Below, piece by piece: positions 8,561-16,201 of a stretch of 64,000 nt of DNA (the stretch's first letter is position 1; every line of letters begins with the position of its first letter). Below the pieces are notes generated by a model. That model worked only from the letters and a program-made list of their open reading frames with translations. It was not told the origin of the DNA and searched no databases. This DNA is from Alphaproteobacteria bacterium (lineage in GTDB: Bacteria; Pseudomonadota; Alphaproteobacteria; Micavibrionales; Micavibrionaceae): positions 1-64,000 of the forward strand of contig WGMJ01000003.1 in NCBI GenBank assembly GCA_016125135.1, given 5' to 3'. The position numbers and the translations under genes are program-made.

Positions 8561-8810
8561 CCTTCTTATTTGATTTTAGCTATTGGGGATTAAGGTTTAG
8601 TTACGGAAATTGAAATCTTCTCGAGCCTTATGATGTTGACTTTAAACTATATTGTCTAAAAATCCAGCTCCGATTTTAGAAGTTTTTGAATTTCAGTGGT
8701 GAATTTTGGAGTTAGTTGGTGGTGAAAATTGTAGTTGCCGTACAGAAAACACCAGCCATTCCACTAAAAATAACTATGCAATTTTAACATTTTGTGTTAG
8801 ATTTTCATGG

Positions 8811-9998
8811 ATGATAAAAAGACGCTTAGAAGATCAAATTCGAGATCGCTTGCAAAATAGCCCCTCTGTTGCCCTAATGGGGCCGCGTCAGGTTGGCAAA
8901 ACGACACTCGCCTTTAATATTAGCGAGGGCGTGCCATCTGTCTATCTCGATTTGGAAAATAGAACCGATTTACAAAAGGTTCAGGATATTGAAGCCTTCC
9001 ATAGAGAGAATAGCGATAAGCTAATTATTCTCGATGAGGTACAAAGGCTTCCCGAAGTGTTTGCGCCCATTCGAGGGCTCATTGATGCCGAGCGGCGCAA
9101 GGGCAATAAAACGGGGCATTTCCTGTTTTTAGGCTCTGCTTCAATTGAATTGCTTCAACAATCGAGCGAAAGCCTCGCCGGACGTATCTCTTATATCGAA
9201 TTATTCCCTGTTGATGCTTTAGAATATTTAGAAAAGCCAGATGAACTGGACAAGCTTAATCGGCTTTGGGTGCGTGGTGGATTTCCCGAAAGTCTGCTCG
9301 CCAAGGATGATGAAAACTCATTACGCTGGCGCAGAGATTTTATTAAAACCTATCTGGAGCGTGATATTCCCCAATTAGGGCCACGCGTTCCTGCTGAGAC
9401 TTTAGAGCGCCTTTGGATCATGTTGGCCCATGCACAAGGTACAAATATCAATGCGTCCAAATTGGCCACATCTTTGGAAGTCTCGAATGTGAGTGTTGGA
9501 CGGTATATTGACCTTCTGGTTGATTTGCTGCTGGTCAGGAAGCTGCAACCCTATACGGCCAACATTAAAAAACGGCTGGTGAAATCACCGCGCGTTTATG
9601 TACGCGATAGCGGCATCACTCATGCCTTGCTCAATATAGGCGGCTACAATGATCTTTTGGGCCATCCCGTTGTAGGCAAAAGCTGGGAGGGCTTTGTGAT
9701 TGAAAATATCATGTCCGTATTACCGCAAGGAGCACAGGCTTTTTATTACCGTACAACAGGCGGCGCGGAAATCGACCTCCTTATTGAATTCAGCAATAGC
9801 CCCAGAGAGTTTTGGGCAATAGAGATCAAGCGTAGTGCTTCAGCAAGTCTGAAACGTGGCTTCCATGAAGCCTGTGAAGATATAAACCCCACACGGAAAT
9901 TTGTCATTCATGCAGAAGAAGATTCCTTCCCGATGAAAGATGATATTCAGGCGATTGGGCTGTTTGAGTTCATGCGGCAGCTTGTAAAGCTTCAATAG
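8811..9998 (+). CDS. AAA_14 ATPase with C-terminal DUF4143 domain
   Basis: A 395-aa protein. An N-terminal AAA_14 P-loop (MGPRQVGKTTLAF) is followed by the Walker B-like IILDEVQRLP, and then by a DUF4143 C-terminal domain with a PD-(D/E)xK-like pattern (GGAEIDLLIE...WAIEIKRS). The frame is open from 8706, but homology starts at MIKRRLEDQI, so I use ATG 8811. These ATPases are scattered on mobile elements and their role is unclear. It is convergent with the Rad50-like ATPase gene, the two stops being 12 bases apart. Confidence 0.8.
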   Translation: MIKRRLEDQIRDRLQNSPSVALMGPRQVGKTTLAFNISEGVPSVYLDLENRTDLQKVQDIEAFHRENSDKLIILDEVQRLPEVFAPIRGLIDAERRKGNKTGHFLFLGSASIELLQQSSESLAGRISYIELFPVDALEYLEKPDELDKLNRLWVRGGFPESLLAKDDENSLRWRRDFIKTYLERDIPQLGPRVPAETLERLWIMLAHAQGTNINASKLATSLEVSNVSVGRYIDLLVDLLLVRKLQPYTANIKKRLVKSPRVYVRDSGITHALLNIGGYNDLLGHPVVGKSWEGFVIENIMSVLPQGAQAFYYRTTGGAEIDLLIEFSNSPREFWAIEIKRSASASLKRGFHEACEDINPTRKFVIHAEEDSFPMKDDIQAIGLFEFMRQLVKLQ

Positions 9999-10010
9999 TT
10001 AGCAAAATTT

Positions 10011-12434
10011 TTATTCTGCCCATGGATAAGTAACTTTACCATCTTTGCAGCGGATATTTTTTTCAACGCTATCGTAATAGCGTCTGGAAATATAAGTGTC
10101 ACATTCATCACACAAAAAAATCTTTTCAAAATCACAAATATCTTGCCAAAAAGCTTTTAAGTCTGACATTTCGGGTTGATAAGTTCCATCATGAGAATCT
10201 TTATTACCAATAAAAGTTGAATTAAGAAGGCGATCTAAAACAGGATTATTTAGCAGCTCATTGCATTTTTTACTTTTTAATGTTCCTTTGATCCCAGTTA
10301 ACAACTCATAAGCCATTCTGTCTTCATTATTTGCATTAAAACGAAACGGCAATTTAACTTCTAAACCATAGGCAATTTCTTTTAGTATTTGTTCTAAGTA
10401 TTTTCTAGCATCATTACCCAAATTATCTGGGCTATTATTCTTTATCTTGTCTACAATTCTTTCTTGTATGGTCTTGATCGGTTCATCAATGTATGTGCCG
10501 TCTTCATCACTAAATTTAATGGTGTTAATTAGCCAATTTTTTCCTTTTATACGATTTCTGACCAGCTCAAACCATGAGTTCTCGTGCGTTAGCAAAATCA
10601 ATTGGTAGCTATCATATTGTTCTGCCAACAAGTCTGCAAAACGCTTACGGTGATTTGTATCAAAGCTAGAAACCACATCATCCAAAATTATGAACTTGTT
10701 GTTCTTATTAAAGGCTTCTACAGAGGAAAGGAAAAAAGCAATTCCGACACAATTCAAGTGAGATTCGCTAAGGTATTTATGCGGTGGTGATACGTTTTTT
10801 TCTTCTCTAAAATCAAGCTCAATTGTTATCCCTGCAAGCTCTTCATTTTCTTCTATTGGGGCCAATCTAATATTATCAATTTTTTCATTAGGATTAAGAA
10901 ATTGGTATATGGCATTAATGCGTTCTGAAAACGCTCCTAGAAAAGCTTGCAAAGATTCACTTTGGCGCTTACGAAACTCTGTATGGATTTCCTCCATAGT
11001 TTTTAATTGTACTTCATATGCCAATTTTTCGCTTTTTATTTTTCTAATTGAAGCATAAGAGTTTCCAGCAATTTTTATCTGATTGTAAGCCTCCAATTTT
11101 GGATTAGATGCTCTTTTTTTTCTTATTTCCTCTAATTCTTTTTTTGCATTTTCTTGAAGAGATGAAAGAATATCTTTTTTAATGGCTAATTTTTCTTTAC
11201 TGGCAAGCGCCTTTCCTTCAATAGGATTCAGCTTAGTTAATTCTTGGTATTTTTGAATCTGTATTTTTAAATTATCAAGATTGGTTTTGTGCTTAGCATT
11301 TTCAGCCTCTTTAATTTGTCGATCACTTAAAAGAAACTCTACAATTTTTATAGTGCTTTCTATTTGATCAGATAAAGATTTTTGAAACTCTTTAAGCTTT
11401 GCCCGTTCACTCTTGACAGCGGCCAACTCTCTCAATCTTTCTTCGATTGAAGCCAGTAGTATTTTATTATCTTTGGTTTCTAGGCACAGAGGGCAGTCAG
11501 AAAGAGTGTAACCATCATCTTCTAAGACTTCTTTTCCGGTAGATAATAGCTTTTCTAAAATCAACTTTTTTAACTTATCGGCATCCGATGCGATGGCATC
11601 AAAAGAGGCTTTATAATCTTCATACTGTTTTTCTACTTCATCTAAGTTTGCTGGCAGTAGAACCAGCTTTTCTAACAGTTTTGCTAGAAAAGATTCCTGA
11701 TTTGCATCTTTGCTATCGTCTGGCTGCCTTATGGCTTTCAAAATATCGTTTATATCCTTGAGAGAAGATGCCTTTTTATTTAACTCAAAAGGTTTAACCA
11801 ACTCATTTACCTTAGCAATAAATTGCTCATCAGAGGTTATGTTACATCCAAATTGTTCTATTATCTGGCTTTGTTGATGATTGATCTGATTATCAAAACT
11901 TTTTGTTCTGATTTCTTTAGCAAGTGTGCTGCAAACAGATTTCAGTACGTCCCTTGTTTTGCTGATTTGAGAGTAACCGATTATTTCAGATAGTTTTGTT
12001 AGTCTTTCTGATTTTGTAGAACGTGCAAAATCATCCAAATTTTTATATCTAAGAATAAAGTTTTCATTCCCAGACGATGCAATGTATTTCTTAATTTCGT
12101 CATTATCGTTTGAGATTTTAGAGGTTACTTTTCCAGATTTAACTTCAATGACTTTGGTAGGCTCTAAATCCAGACCTGAAATGTCTAATCTAAAAATTCC
12201 TGCTTTGTTATCAGGCAGCGCTGTATTGCGCATAGCATTATGGCCTTTTAGGCCAATCTCTCCGTCTGCCAAGTGATCAATTCTATCATAGTAGAACCAT
12301 TCCAATGCATCGGAAATAGTACTTTTTCCAGTACCGTTATCACCATAAAAAAGGATAGATTTTTTTTCTAAGGCTATATTTAGCTCTGTTTTTACACCCC
12401 TTAAACCGCTGATATATATTTTATTCAGTTTCAT
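10011..12434 (-). CDS. Rad50/SMC-like AAA ATPase with zinc-hook motif
   Basis: An 807-aa ABC-type ATPase. Walker A is GDNGTGKSTISDALEW (residues 31-46). A long Lys/Glu-rich coiled-coil middle contains SDCPLCLE (about residue 311), a CxxC like the Rad50 zinc hook. Walker B with the catalytic acid is KFIILDDVVSSFD (about 580), followed by the H-loop LLTHENSWF. The C-terminus carries CDECDTY and a later Cys, a small zinc-ribbon-like tail. It overlaps the 61-aa gene by 14 bp. The AT-rich composition differs from neighbours outside the element. The partner of a nuclease in an operon, it resembles the ATPase of Septu- or Lamassu-type defence systems (inference from architecture). Confidence 0.85.
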   Translation of the reverse strand: MKLNKIYISGLRGVKTELNIALEKKSILFYGDNGTGKSTISDALEWFYYDRIDHLADGEIGLKGHNAMRNTALPDNKAGIFRLDISGLDLEPTKVIEVKSGKVTSKISNDNDEIKKYIASSGNENFILRYKNLDDFARSTKSERLTKLSEIIGYSQISKTRDVLKSVCSTLAKEIRTKSFDNQINHQQSQIIEQFGCNITSDEQFIAKVNELVKPFELNKKASSLKDINDILKAIRQPDDSKDANQESFLAKLLEKLVLLPANLDEVEKQYEDYKASFDAIASDADKLKKLILEKLLSTGKEVLEDDGYTLSDCPLCLETKDNKILLASIEERLRELAAVKSERAKLKEFQKSLSDQIESTIKIVEFLLSDRQIKEAENAKHKTNLDNLKIQIQKYQELTKLNPIEGKALASKEKLAIKKDILSSLQENAKKELEEIRKKRASNPKLEAYNQIKIAGNSYASIRKIKSEKLAYEVQLKTMEEIHTEFRKRQSESLQAFLGAFSERINAIYQFLNPNEKIDNIRLAPIEENEELAGITIELDFREEKNVSPPHKYLSESHLNCVGIAFFLSSVEAFNKNNKFIILDDVVSSFDTNHRKRFADLLAEQYDSYQLILLTHENSWFELVRNRIKGKNWLINTIKFSDEDGTYIDEPIKTIQERIVDKIKNNSPDNLGNDARKYLEQILKEIAYGLEVKLPFRFNANNEDRMAYELLTGIKGTLKSKKCNELLNNPVLDRLLNSTFIGNKDSHDGTYQPEMSDLKAFWQDICDFEKIFLCDECDTYISRRYYDSVEKNIRCKDGKVTYPWAE

Positions 12435-12606
12435 GTTTATCCCTTAGATCAGATAGAGCGTTTATTAAATTGGTCTTAGTTAATTTATTATTTTCATACA
12501 GGTCTGTGACCGCATTCACAGTTTGTGTGTCTAGGTCTTCATTTTCTTTTAAGCTCGTCATAAAAGTATCTAAAACTTCTTTGCCGCTTTTAATTTCTTG
12601 TTTCAC
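12421..12606 (-). CDS. 61-aa protein between nuclease and ATPase genes
   Basis: No family recognised. A small, charged, probably all-helical protein (EVLDTFMTSLKENEDLD, NNKLTKTNLINALSDL). It begins with GTG at 12606, sharing a base with the stop of the GIY-YIG gene, and its end overlaps the ATPase start by 14 bases. That packing implies coupled translation and a fixed stoichiometric role, for instance as adaptor or regulator of the other two products. This is inference from gene order. Confidence 0.7.
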   Translation of the reverse strand: MKQEIKSGKEVLDTFMTSLKENEDLDTQTVNAVTDLYENNKLTKTNLINALSDLRDKHETE

Positions 12607-13064
12607 TATTCAAAATACTCCCAATTAATTTTTAAATTTAAATCTAGTGCTGCTGTTAAAATATCGTATCCAGATTTATTGTTGCAAATAGGATATACGC
12701 CATAGTGTCTAACGAAATCCAAAATGAAAAAGCTTTCAAGAGATTCAATCCCCAAAGACCAGCGATTTTTTAGCATTTCAAAGTTAATATAAGTAAAAAA
12801 AAGATTGTTAGCTTTCTGATAGCTAAGTATCCCTCCATTCCCAGAGGTTCCTTCTAAGTGACCTTGTAGACGTTTTCCGATGCTATTCGTTTTCTTTTCG
12901 CTCATGCCTATGTATATGAGACGTGATTTTCTAAAGGGATATTGAATATGAATTTCAGAATTATAGATCAGGTAAAGCCCTGTTAACCCCGTTAGTGGCC
13001 TTATATTCTTAATCTCAAAGGATTTTCCTTCTTCAAAATATATTTGTAAATCATTTGTAGTCAC
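12606..13064 (-). CDS. GIY-YIG family endonuclease-like protein
   Basis: A 152-aa protein whose conserved points fit the GIY-YIG fold in order: TGLYLIYN (GIY), RLIYIGMS (YIG), GKRLQGHLEG (catalytic Arg and following His), GIESLESFFI (metal-binding Glu) and PICNNKSG (Asn). A short N-terminal extension precedes the domain. It starts with GTG at 13064, without a strong ribosome-binding site. Its stop overlaps the GTG of the 61-aa gene. Together with the ATPase it forms a nuclease-ATPase operon. Family function is DNA cleavage; the target here is unknown. Confidence 0.72.
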   Translation of the reverse strand: MTTNDLQIYFEEGKSFEIKNIRPLTGLTGLYLIYNSEIHIQYPFRKSRLIYIGMSEKKTNSIGKRLQGHLEGTSGNGGILSYQKANNLFFTYINFEMLKNRWSLGIESLESFFILDFVRHYGVYPICNNKSGYDILTAALDLNLKINWEYFE

Positions 13065-13091
13065 TTTTAGCTTTCTTAAAATAATTTTTAA

Positions 13092-13319
13092 TTAGCGCCA
13101 TTTTCGCGCGTATTTTTTTCTGACTTGCTTATTAATGAAGGAATTAAGTCCATCGCCGCTTCGAGCCAAAGATTTCATCGCATCCAAACTATGTGCTCCC
13201 ACGCTTGAGCTTGTATACTCATAAATCCAACCATCTTTGAATCTTACATGAATGAAATCGGCCCCAACATCGTAAGCGGCAACACCCGAATCACCATTAC
13301 TATCCAAATACTGTTTCAT
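13092..13319 (-). CDS. KTSC-domain small protein
   Basis: A 75-aa protein. The pattern SGVAAYDVGADFIHVRF, then GWIYEYTSSSV, then GLNSFINKQVR matches the KTSC domain (a short beta-rich domain often found on mobile elements; biochemical function not settled). A perfect TATAAT lies eight bases before the ATG and no ribosome-binding site is seen, so the message may be leaderless. It sits 27 bp upstream of the GIY-YIG gene on the same strand and may share its transcript. Confidence 0.65.
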   Translation of the reverse strand: MKQYLDSNGDSGVAAYDVGADFIHVRFKDGWIYEYTSSSVGAHSLDAMKSLARSGDGLNSFINKQVRKKYARKWR

Positions 13320-13327
13320 TTCAGCGG

Positions 13328-13357
13328 ATTATAACTGATAAGTTAGAGAGAAACTAA
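13328..13357 (-). promoter_or_regulatory. promoter of the KTSC / GIY-YIG / ATPase operon
   Basis: On the minus strand, TTAGTT (13357-13352), an 18-base spacer, and a perfect TATAAT (13333-13328), eight bases before the ATG at 13319. Confidence 0.5.
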
Positions 13358-13403
13358 GAAAATAAGAAATAATTTTAATGCAATAAATTCAATGCTCCTC
13401 CGT

Positions 13404-13437
13404 CTAGGTCTTTTACTGCCCAACGGGCAAGACCTAG
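13404..13437. other. long stem-loop between integrase and cargo operon
   Basis: CTAGGTCTT (13404-13412) pairs perfectly with AAGACCTAG (13429-13437). Inside it GCCC pairs with GGGC around AAC, leaving a five-base bulge. There is no T run on either side, so it is not a standard terminator. It may be a recombination, binding or RNA-processing structure. The 13320-13473 gap holds this and the promoter only. Confidence 0.5.
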
Positions 13438-13473
13438 CGGCGCTTCAAGCTGCCTTTCGCGCCTGACGGATGC

Positions 13474-14694
13474 TTAATCTTCTTCAACCCCAAGCACTTT
13501 TGGCGCTTGCTTGCTTTTTCGGACATTGATAAGCGATGTATCAATCATGTCCTTCAAATGCGCCGCATAGTGCTTCTCAATCATCTCAACTGACGTTCGA
13601 CAGTTCTTCGCGATCTGGTAAATGTCTGCTCCCTCTAGCAGACGGAAACAGATATAACTGTGCCGCAGAGAATAGGCTGTCCGCGCTTTTCCATCGCGGT
13701 CAAATTTCAGATTATTCTCAGTTAATATGCCGTTGAACATTTTTTTGAATTCGTTAGGGAAGAGTTTATCCGTGGGCTTTACTGACCGCTCCCCATCATC
13801 CGTTGGTCGTGGCCTGTCACGCAAACGCTCGAACGGGCGAACTGCACCCGTCATAGATTTGCAGTATCCAACGCCGCGCTTCCCGCGCACCTCGATCTCT
13901 AAAATCTTGTCACCGCTCCATTCATCAGTGACAATATCCACGTCACGAAACTCAAGTTGGTTCACCTCATCAGGCCTTAACCCCGTGTTGGCCATGAACA
14001 AAACAAAATCATGGAGTTGTTCCGCGTACCATTTAAAACGTGGATGTTTTGGATTGGCCGCGTTTTTACGCGTGGCTGTATAGAGCTGCTTATATTCCTT
14101 CGGTGTAAACCAAGGGCGGTGGCTTACTTTCGTATGCCGCCTGTATGGGTCGGATAGATCGGGGACTTGCTGAATATATCCGTGTCGATGCGCTGTTTTC
14201 AGCGTGAGGCTTAAGGTCACAATCTCATTATGAATGGTTTTTCGTGCTGGTGGTTTCCATGGCTTGCCAGCTTCTTCTTCATTATAATCTTCCGGTTCGG
14301 TCAAGCGTTGCGCTCGATATTGCTGAGCCGTTCCGGCTGTAAGTTCATTGACTGGCATTTCACCAAAGAAGGGAAGCAAATGCAGTCTAAGGCGGTCTTT
14401 ATGCCCCTGCACCCATTTAGGGCTGCGGTGGCCTCGCGTGGTCGCTTCGTATTCTTCCTCAAACATCTTGGCGACTTGGGCAAAGCTCTTGCCCGTATTC
14501 AGTTCGCCAAGATGGTTTTTGGCTTGTAACTCGTTAAACCAATCTGTGGCCACATCCTTGGCACGGCCAAGGCTCTTTTCCTTGGTGCTTTTGCGCCATT
14601 CCTTCCCCTGAAGGAATGTGGAGCAATGCCAAGCGCCGCCTTCGCTGCGCTGATAAAGGATAACTTGGTCGCCTAGAATGCGGTGTCTTTCCAT
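13474..14694 (-). CDS. tyrosine-type site-specific integrase
   Basis: A 406-aa phage-type integrase. It has an N-terminal arm and SAM-like core-binding part, then the catalytic domain: NTGLRPDEVNQLEF (first Arg, about residue 240), SLRHSYICFRLLEG (His and Arg box variant), and EKHYAAHLKD with the nucleophile Tyr. It lies next to the initiator tRNA gene, whose 3' end faces the integrase, the classical arrangement for integration into a tRNA 3' end. Its own promoter region holds a pair of TTGTGTGA repeats that may be Int arm sites. Confidence 0.92.
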   Translation of the reverse strand: MERHRILGDQVILYQRSEGGAWHCSTFLQGKEWRKSTKEKSLGRAKDVATDWFNELQAKNHLGELNTGKSFAQVAKMFEEEYEATTRGHRSPKWVQGHKDRLRLHLLPFFGEMPVNELTAGTAQQYRAQRLTEPEDYNEEEAGKPWKPPARKTIHNEIVTLSLTLKTAHRHGYIQQVPDLSDPYRRHTKVSHRPWFTPKEYKQLYTATRKNAANPKHPRFKWYAEQLHDFVLFMANTGLRPDEVNQLEFRDVDIVTDEWSGDKILEIEVRGKRGVGYCKSMTGAVRPFERLRDRPRPTDDGERSVKPTDKLFPNEFKKMFNGILTENNLKFDRDGKARTAYSLRHSYICFRLLEGADIYQIAKNCRTSVEMIEKHYAAHLKDMIDTSLINVRKSKQAPKVLGVEED

Positions 14695-14724
14695 TTTTAA
14701 TTCCCCTCAAACACACTGTGCGTT

Positions 14725-14743
14725 TTGTGTGAGTGTTGTGTGA
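14725..14743. repeat. paired TTGTGTGA direct repeat upstream of the integrase
   Basis: TTGTGTGA occurs at 14725-14732 and 14736-14743, an 11-bp period, between the integrase start and the tRNA. Arm-type integrase or excisionase binding sites commonly look like this. No experiment supports it here. Confidence 0.35.
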
Positions 14744-14773
14744 TGGGTTTTATTGTATCATGGGAGGGGTTGA

Positions 14774-14800
14774 TAAAAAATAAGCACCTCGTAAGGTGCT
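14774..14800 (-). terminator. terminator downstream of tRNA-fMet
   Basis: On the minus strand, AGCACCT and AGGTGCT form a 7-bp stem with a four-base loop, followed by TATTTTTT. It closes the tRNA transcript before the integrase. Confidence 0.7.
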
Positions 14801-14818
14801 GATTTTATTAGAAAAATT

Positions 14819-14895
<77 letters not shown>

Positions 14896-14937
14896 ATACC
14901 GAGGCGTTTAGGGGAAAAACGCCAAAACAGAGGCCCT

Positions 14938-14966
14938 GTTATAGGACCCGAACCTATTAAAATCAA
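14938..14966 (-). promoter_or_regulatory. promoter of tRNA-fMet
   Basis: On the minus strand, TTGATT (14966-14961), a 17-base spacer and TATAAC (14943-14938). The transcript would start near 14931, giving a 36-base leader before the tRNA. That leader includes a GGCGTTT/AAACGCC hairpin at 14903-14923. Confidence 0.7.
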
Positions 14967-15004
14967 GCCTTTATTAGATTGATAAAATAAAGTTAGCTTT
15001 GGAC

Positions 15005-16093
15005 ATGGTAAAATCCAGCGCTAGCACTGAAAAACCGCATATAAAGCCCCATCAGAAGCCTATAAATCTGGCGCTTCAGGGGGGCGGCGCGCATGGTGCT
15101 TATGCCTGGGGCGTACTGGATGCCCTGCTAGAGGATGGCCGTTTATATGTAGAAAGCATATGCGGGTGCTCGGCCGGTGCTATGAACGCGGTTATTTTTG
15201 CAAGCGGCCTGCATGAAGACGGCGCAGAAGCAGCGCGTAAAAAACTACATGAATTCTGGCGACGCGTTGCCGAAGCTGGGGGTGGACTAAACCCCCTGGG
15301 TGGCCCGTTGCAGGACCAGCCCTGGGACGCATTTTTAAAAACAATCAACCCCGACTACACAGCGCCTGCGCAAATATTTTTTGACGCTTTTACAAGAAGC
15401 TTTGCCCCCAAACAATGGAACCCGTTTGGTGTGAACCCACTGCAAAAAATCCTGGATGAGATGGTGGATTTCAAGGAATTGCGCAAGTGCGATAAAACAC
15501 AAATTTTTATCAGCGCAACCAATGTACAGACCGGAAAGGCAAAAGTTTTTTATACGGAAGATTTAAATATTGAATGTGTACTTGCGTCTGCCTGCCTGCC
15601 GTTTTTGTTTGATACAGTTGAAGTGAACGGCAAGCCCTATTGGGATGGCGGCTTTATGGGCAACCCCGCACTTTACCCTGCTTTCGAGCGCACAAAAACA
15701 AGCGACATGCTGATTGTGCATATCAACCCGATTGAACGGAAAGAAGTGCCCGATACAGCAACCGAGATCGTAAACCGTGTGAACGAGATCAGCTTTAACT
15801 CATCGCTCCTTCATGAGCTACGCGCGATTGCCTTTGTGCAAAAGCTGCTTGACCAAGGCATGATGAAAGAAGAATTCCGCAAGAAATATAAATATATGCT
15901 GATGCATGCAATCCGCGCGGAAAATGACTTAAGTGAGTTTAGCGCTGCCAGCAAATTCAATGCCGATTGGGATTTCCTGTGCACCCTCCGCGACCGTGGC
16001 AGGGACGCTATGCACAAATGGCTTAAGAAAAATTACGAGGTCGTAGGTACGCATGCAACGGTTGATATTCGCAAAGAATATTTAGAAAATTAG
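15005..16093 (+). CDS. patatin-like phospholipase
   Basis: A 362-aa patatin family hydrolase. The oxyanion loop GGGAHGAYAWG, the nucleophile elbow GCSAG with its Ser, and the catalytic Asp in WDGGFMGN are all present and well spaced. These enzymes use a Ser-Asp dyad to release fatty acids from phospholipids or related acyl esters. There is no signal peptide, so it is cytosolic or membrane-associated. The start is uncertain: ATG 15005 is preferred, an in-frame TTG lies at 14999, and neither has a strong ribosome-binding site. It is a single-gene unit divergent from the tRNA. Confidence 0.85.
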   Translation: MVKSSASTEKPHIKPHQKPINLALQGGGAHGAYAWGVLDALLEDGRLYVESICGCSAGAMNAVIFASGLHEDGAEAARKKLHEFWRRVAEAGGGLNPLGGPLQDQPWDAFLKTINPDYTAPAQIFFDAFTRSFAPKQWNPFGVNPLQKILDEMVDFKELRKCDKTQIFISATNVQTGKAKVFYTEDLNIECVLASACLPFLFDTVEVNGKPYWDGGFMGNPALYPAFERTKTSDMLIVHINPIERKEVPDTATEIVNRVNEISFNSSLLHELRAIAFVQKLLDQGMMKEEFRKKYKYMLMHAIRAENDLSEFSAASKFNADWDFLCTLRDRGRDAMHKWLKKNYEVVGTHATVDIRKEYLEN

Positions 16094-16149
16094 CAGAAAA
16101 CAGCCATTTTTTATTTTCGTATCCGCATTTTTCTCTTGTAAATTAACCA

Positions 16150-16179
16150 TTTACATATTATTATTCGCCAAAATATAAC
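16150..16179 (+). promoter_or_regulatory. promoter of the 513-aa hypothetical gene
   Basis: TTTACA (16150-16155), an 18-base spacer, and TATAAC (16174-16179). Transcription would start about 15 bases before the ATG at 16202, leaving room for the AGGTG ribosome-binding site. Confidence 0.5.
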
Positions 16180-16201
16180 AAACTAGACTAGGTGTGAAAC
16201 A

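Noticed and set aside
10011-12434. Chromosomal RecF, RecN or SbcC
   Set aside because: Length, the zinc-ribbon tail and the operon with a GIY-YIG gene do not fit RecF, RecN or SbcC; SbcC would be longer and sit with sbcD.
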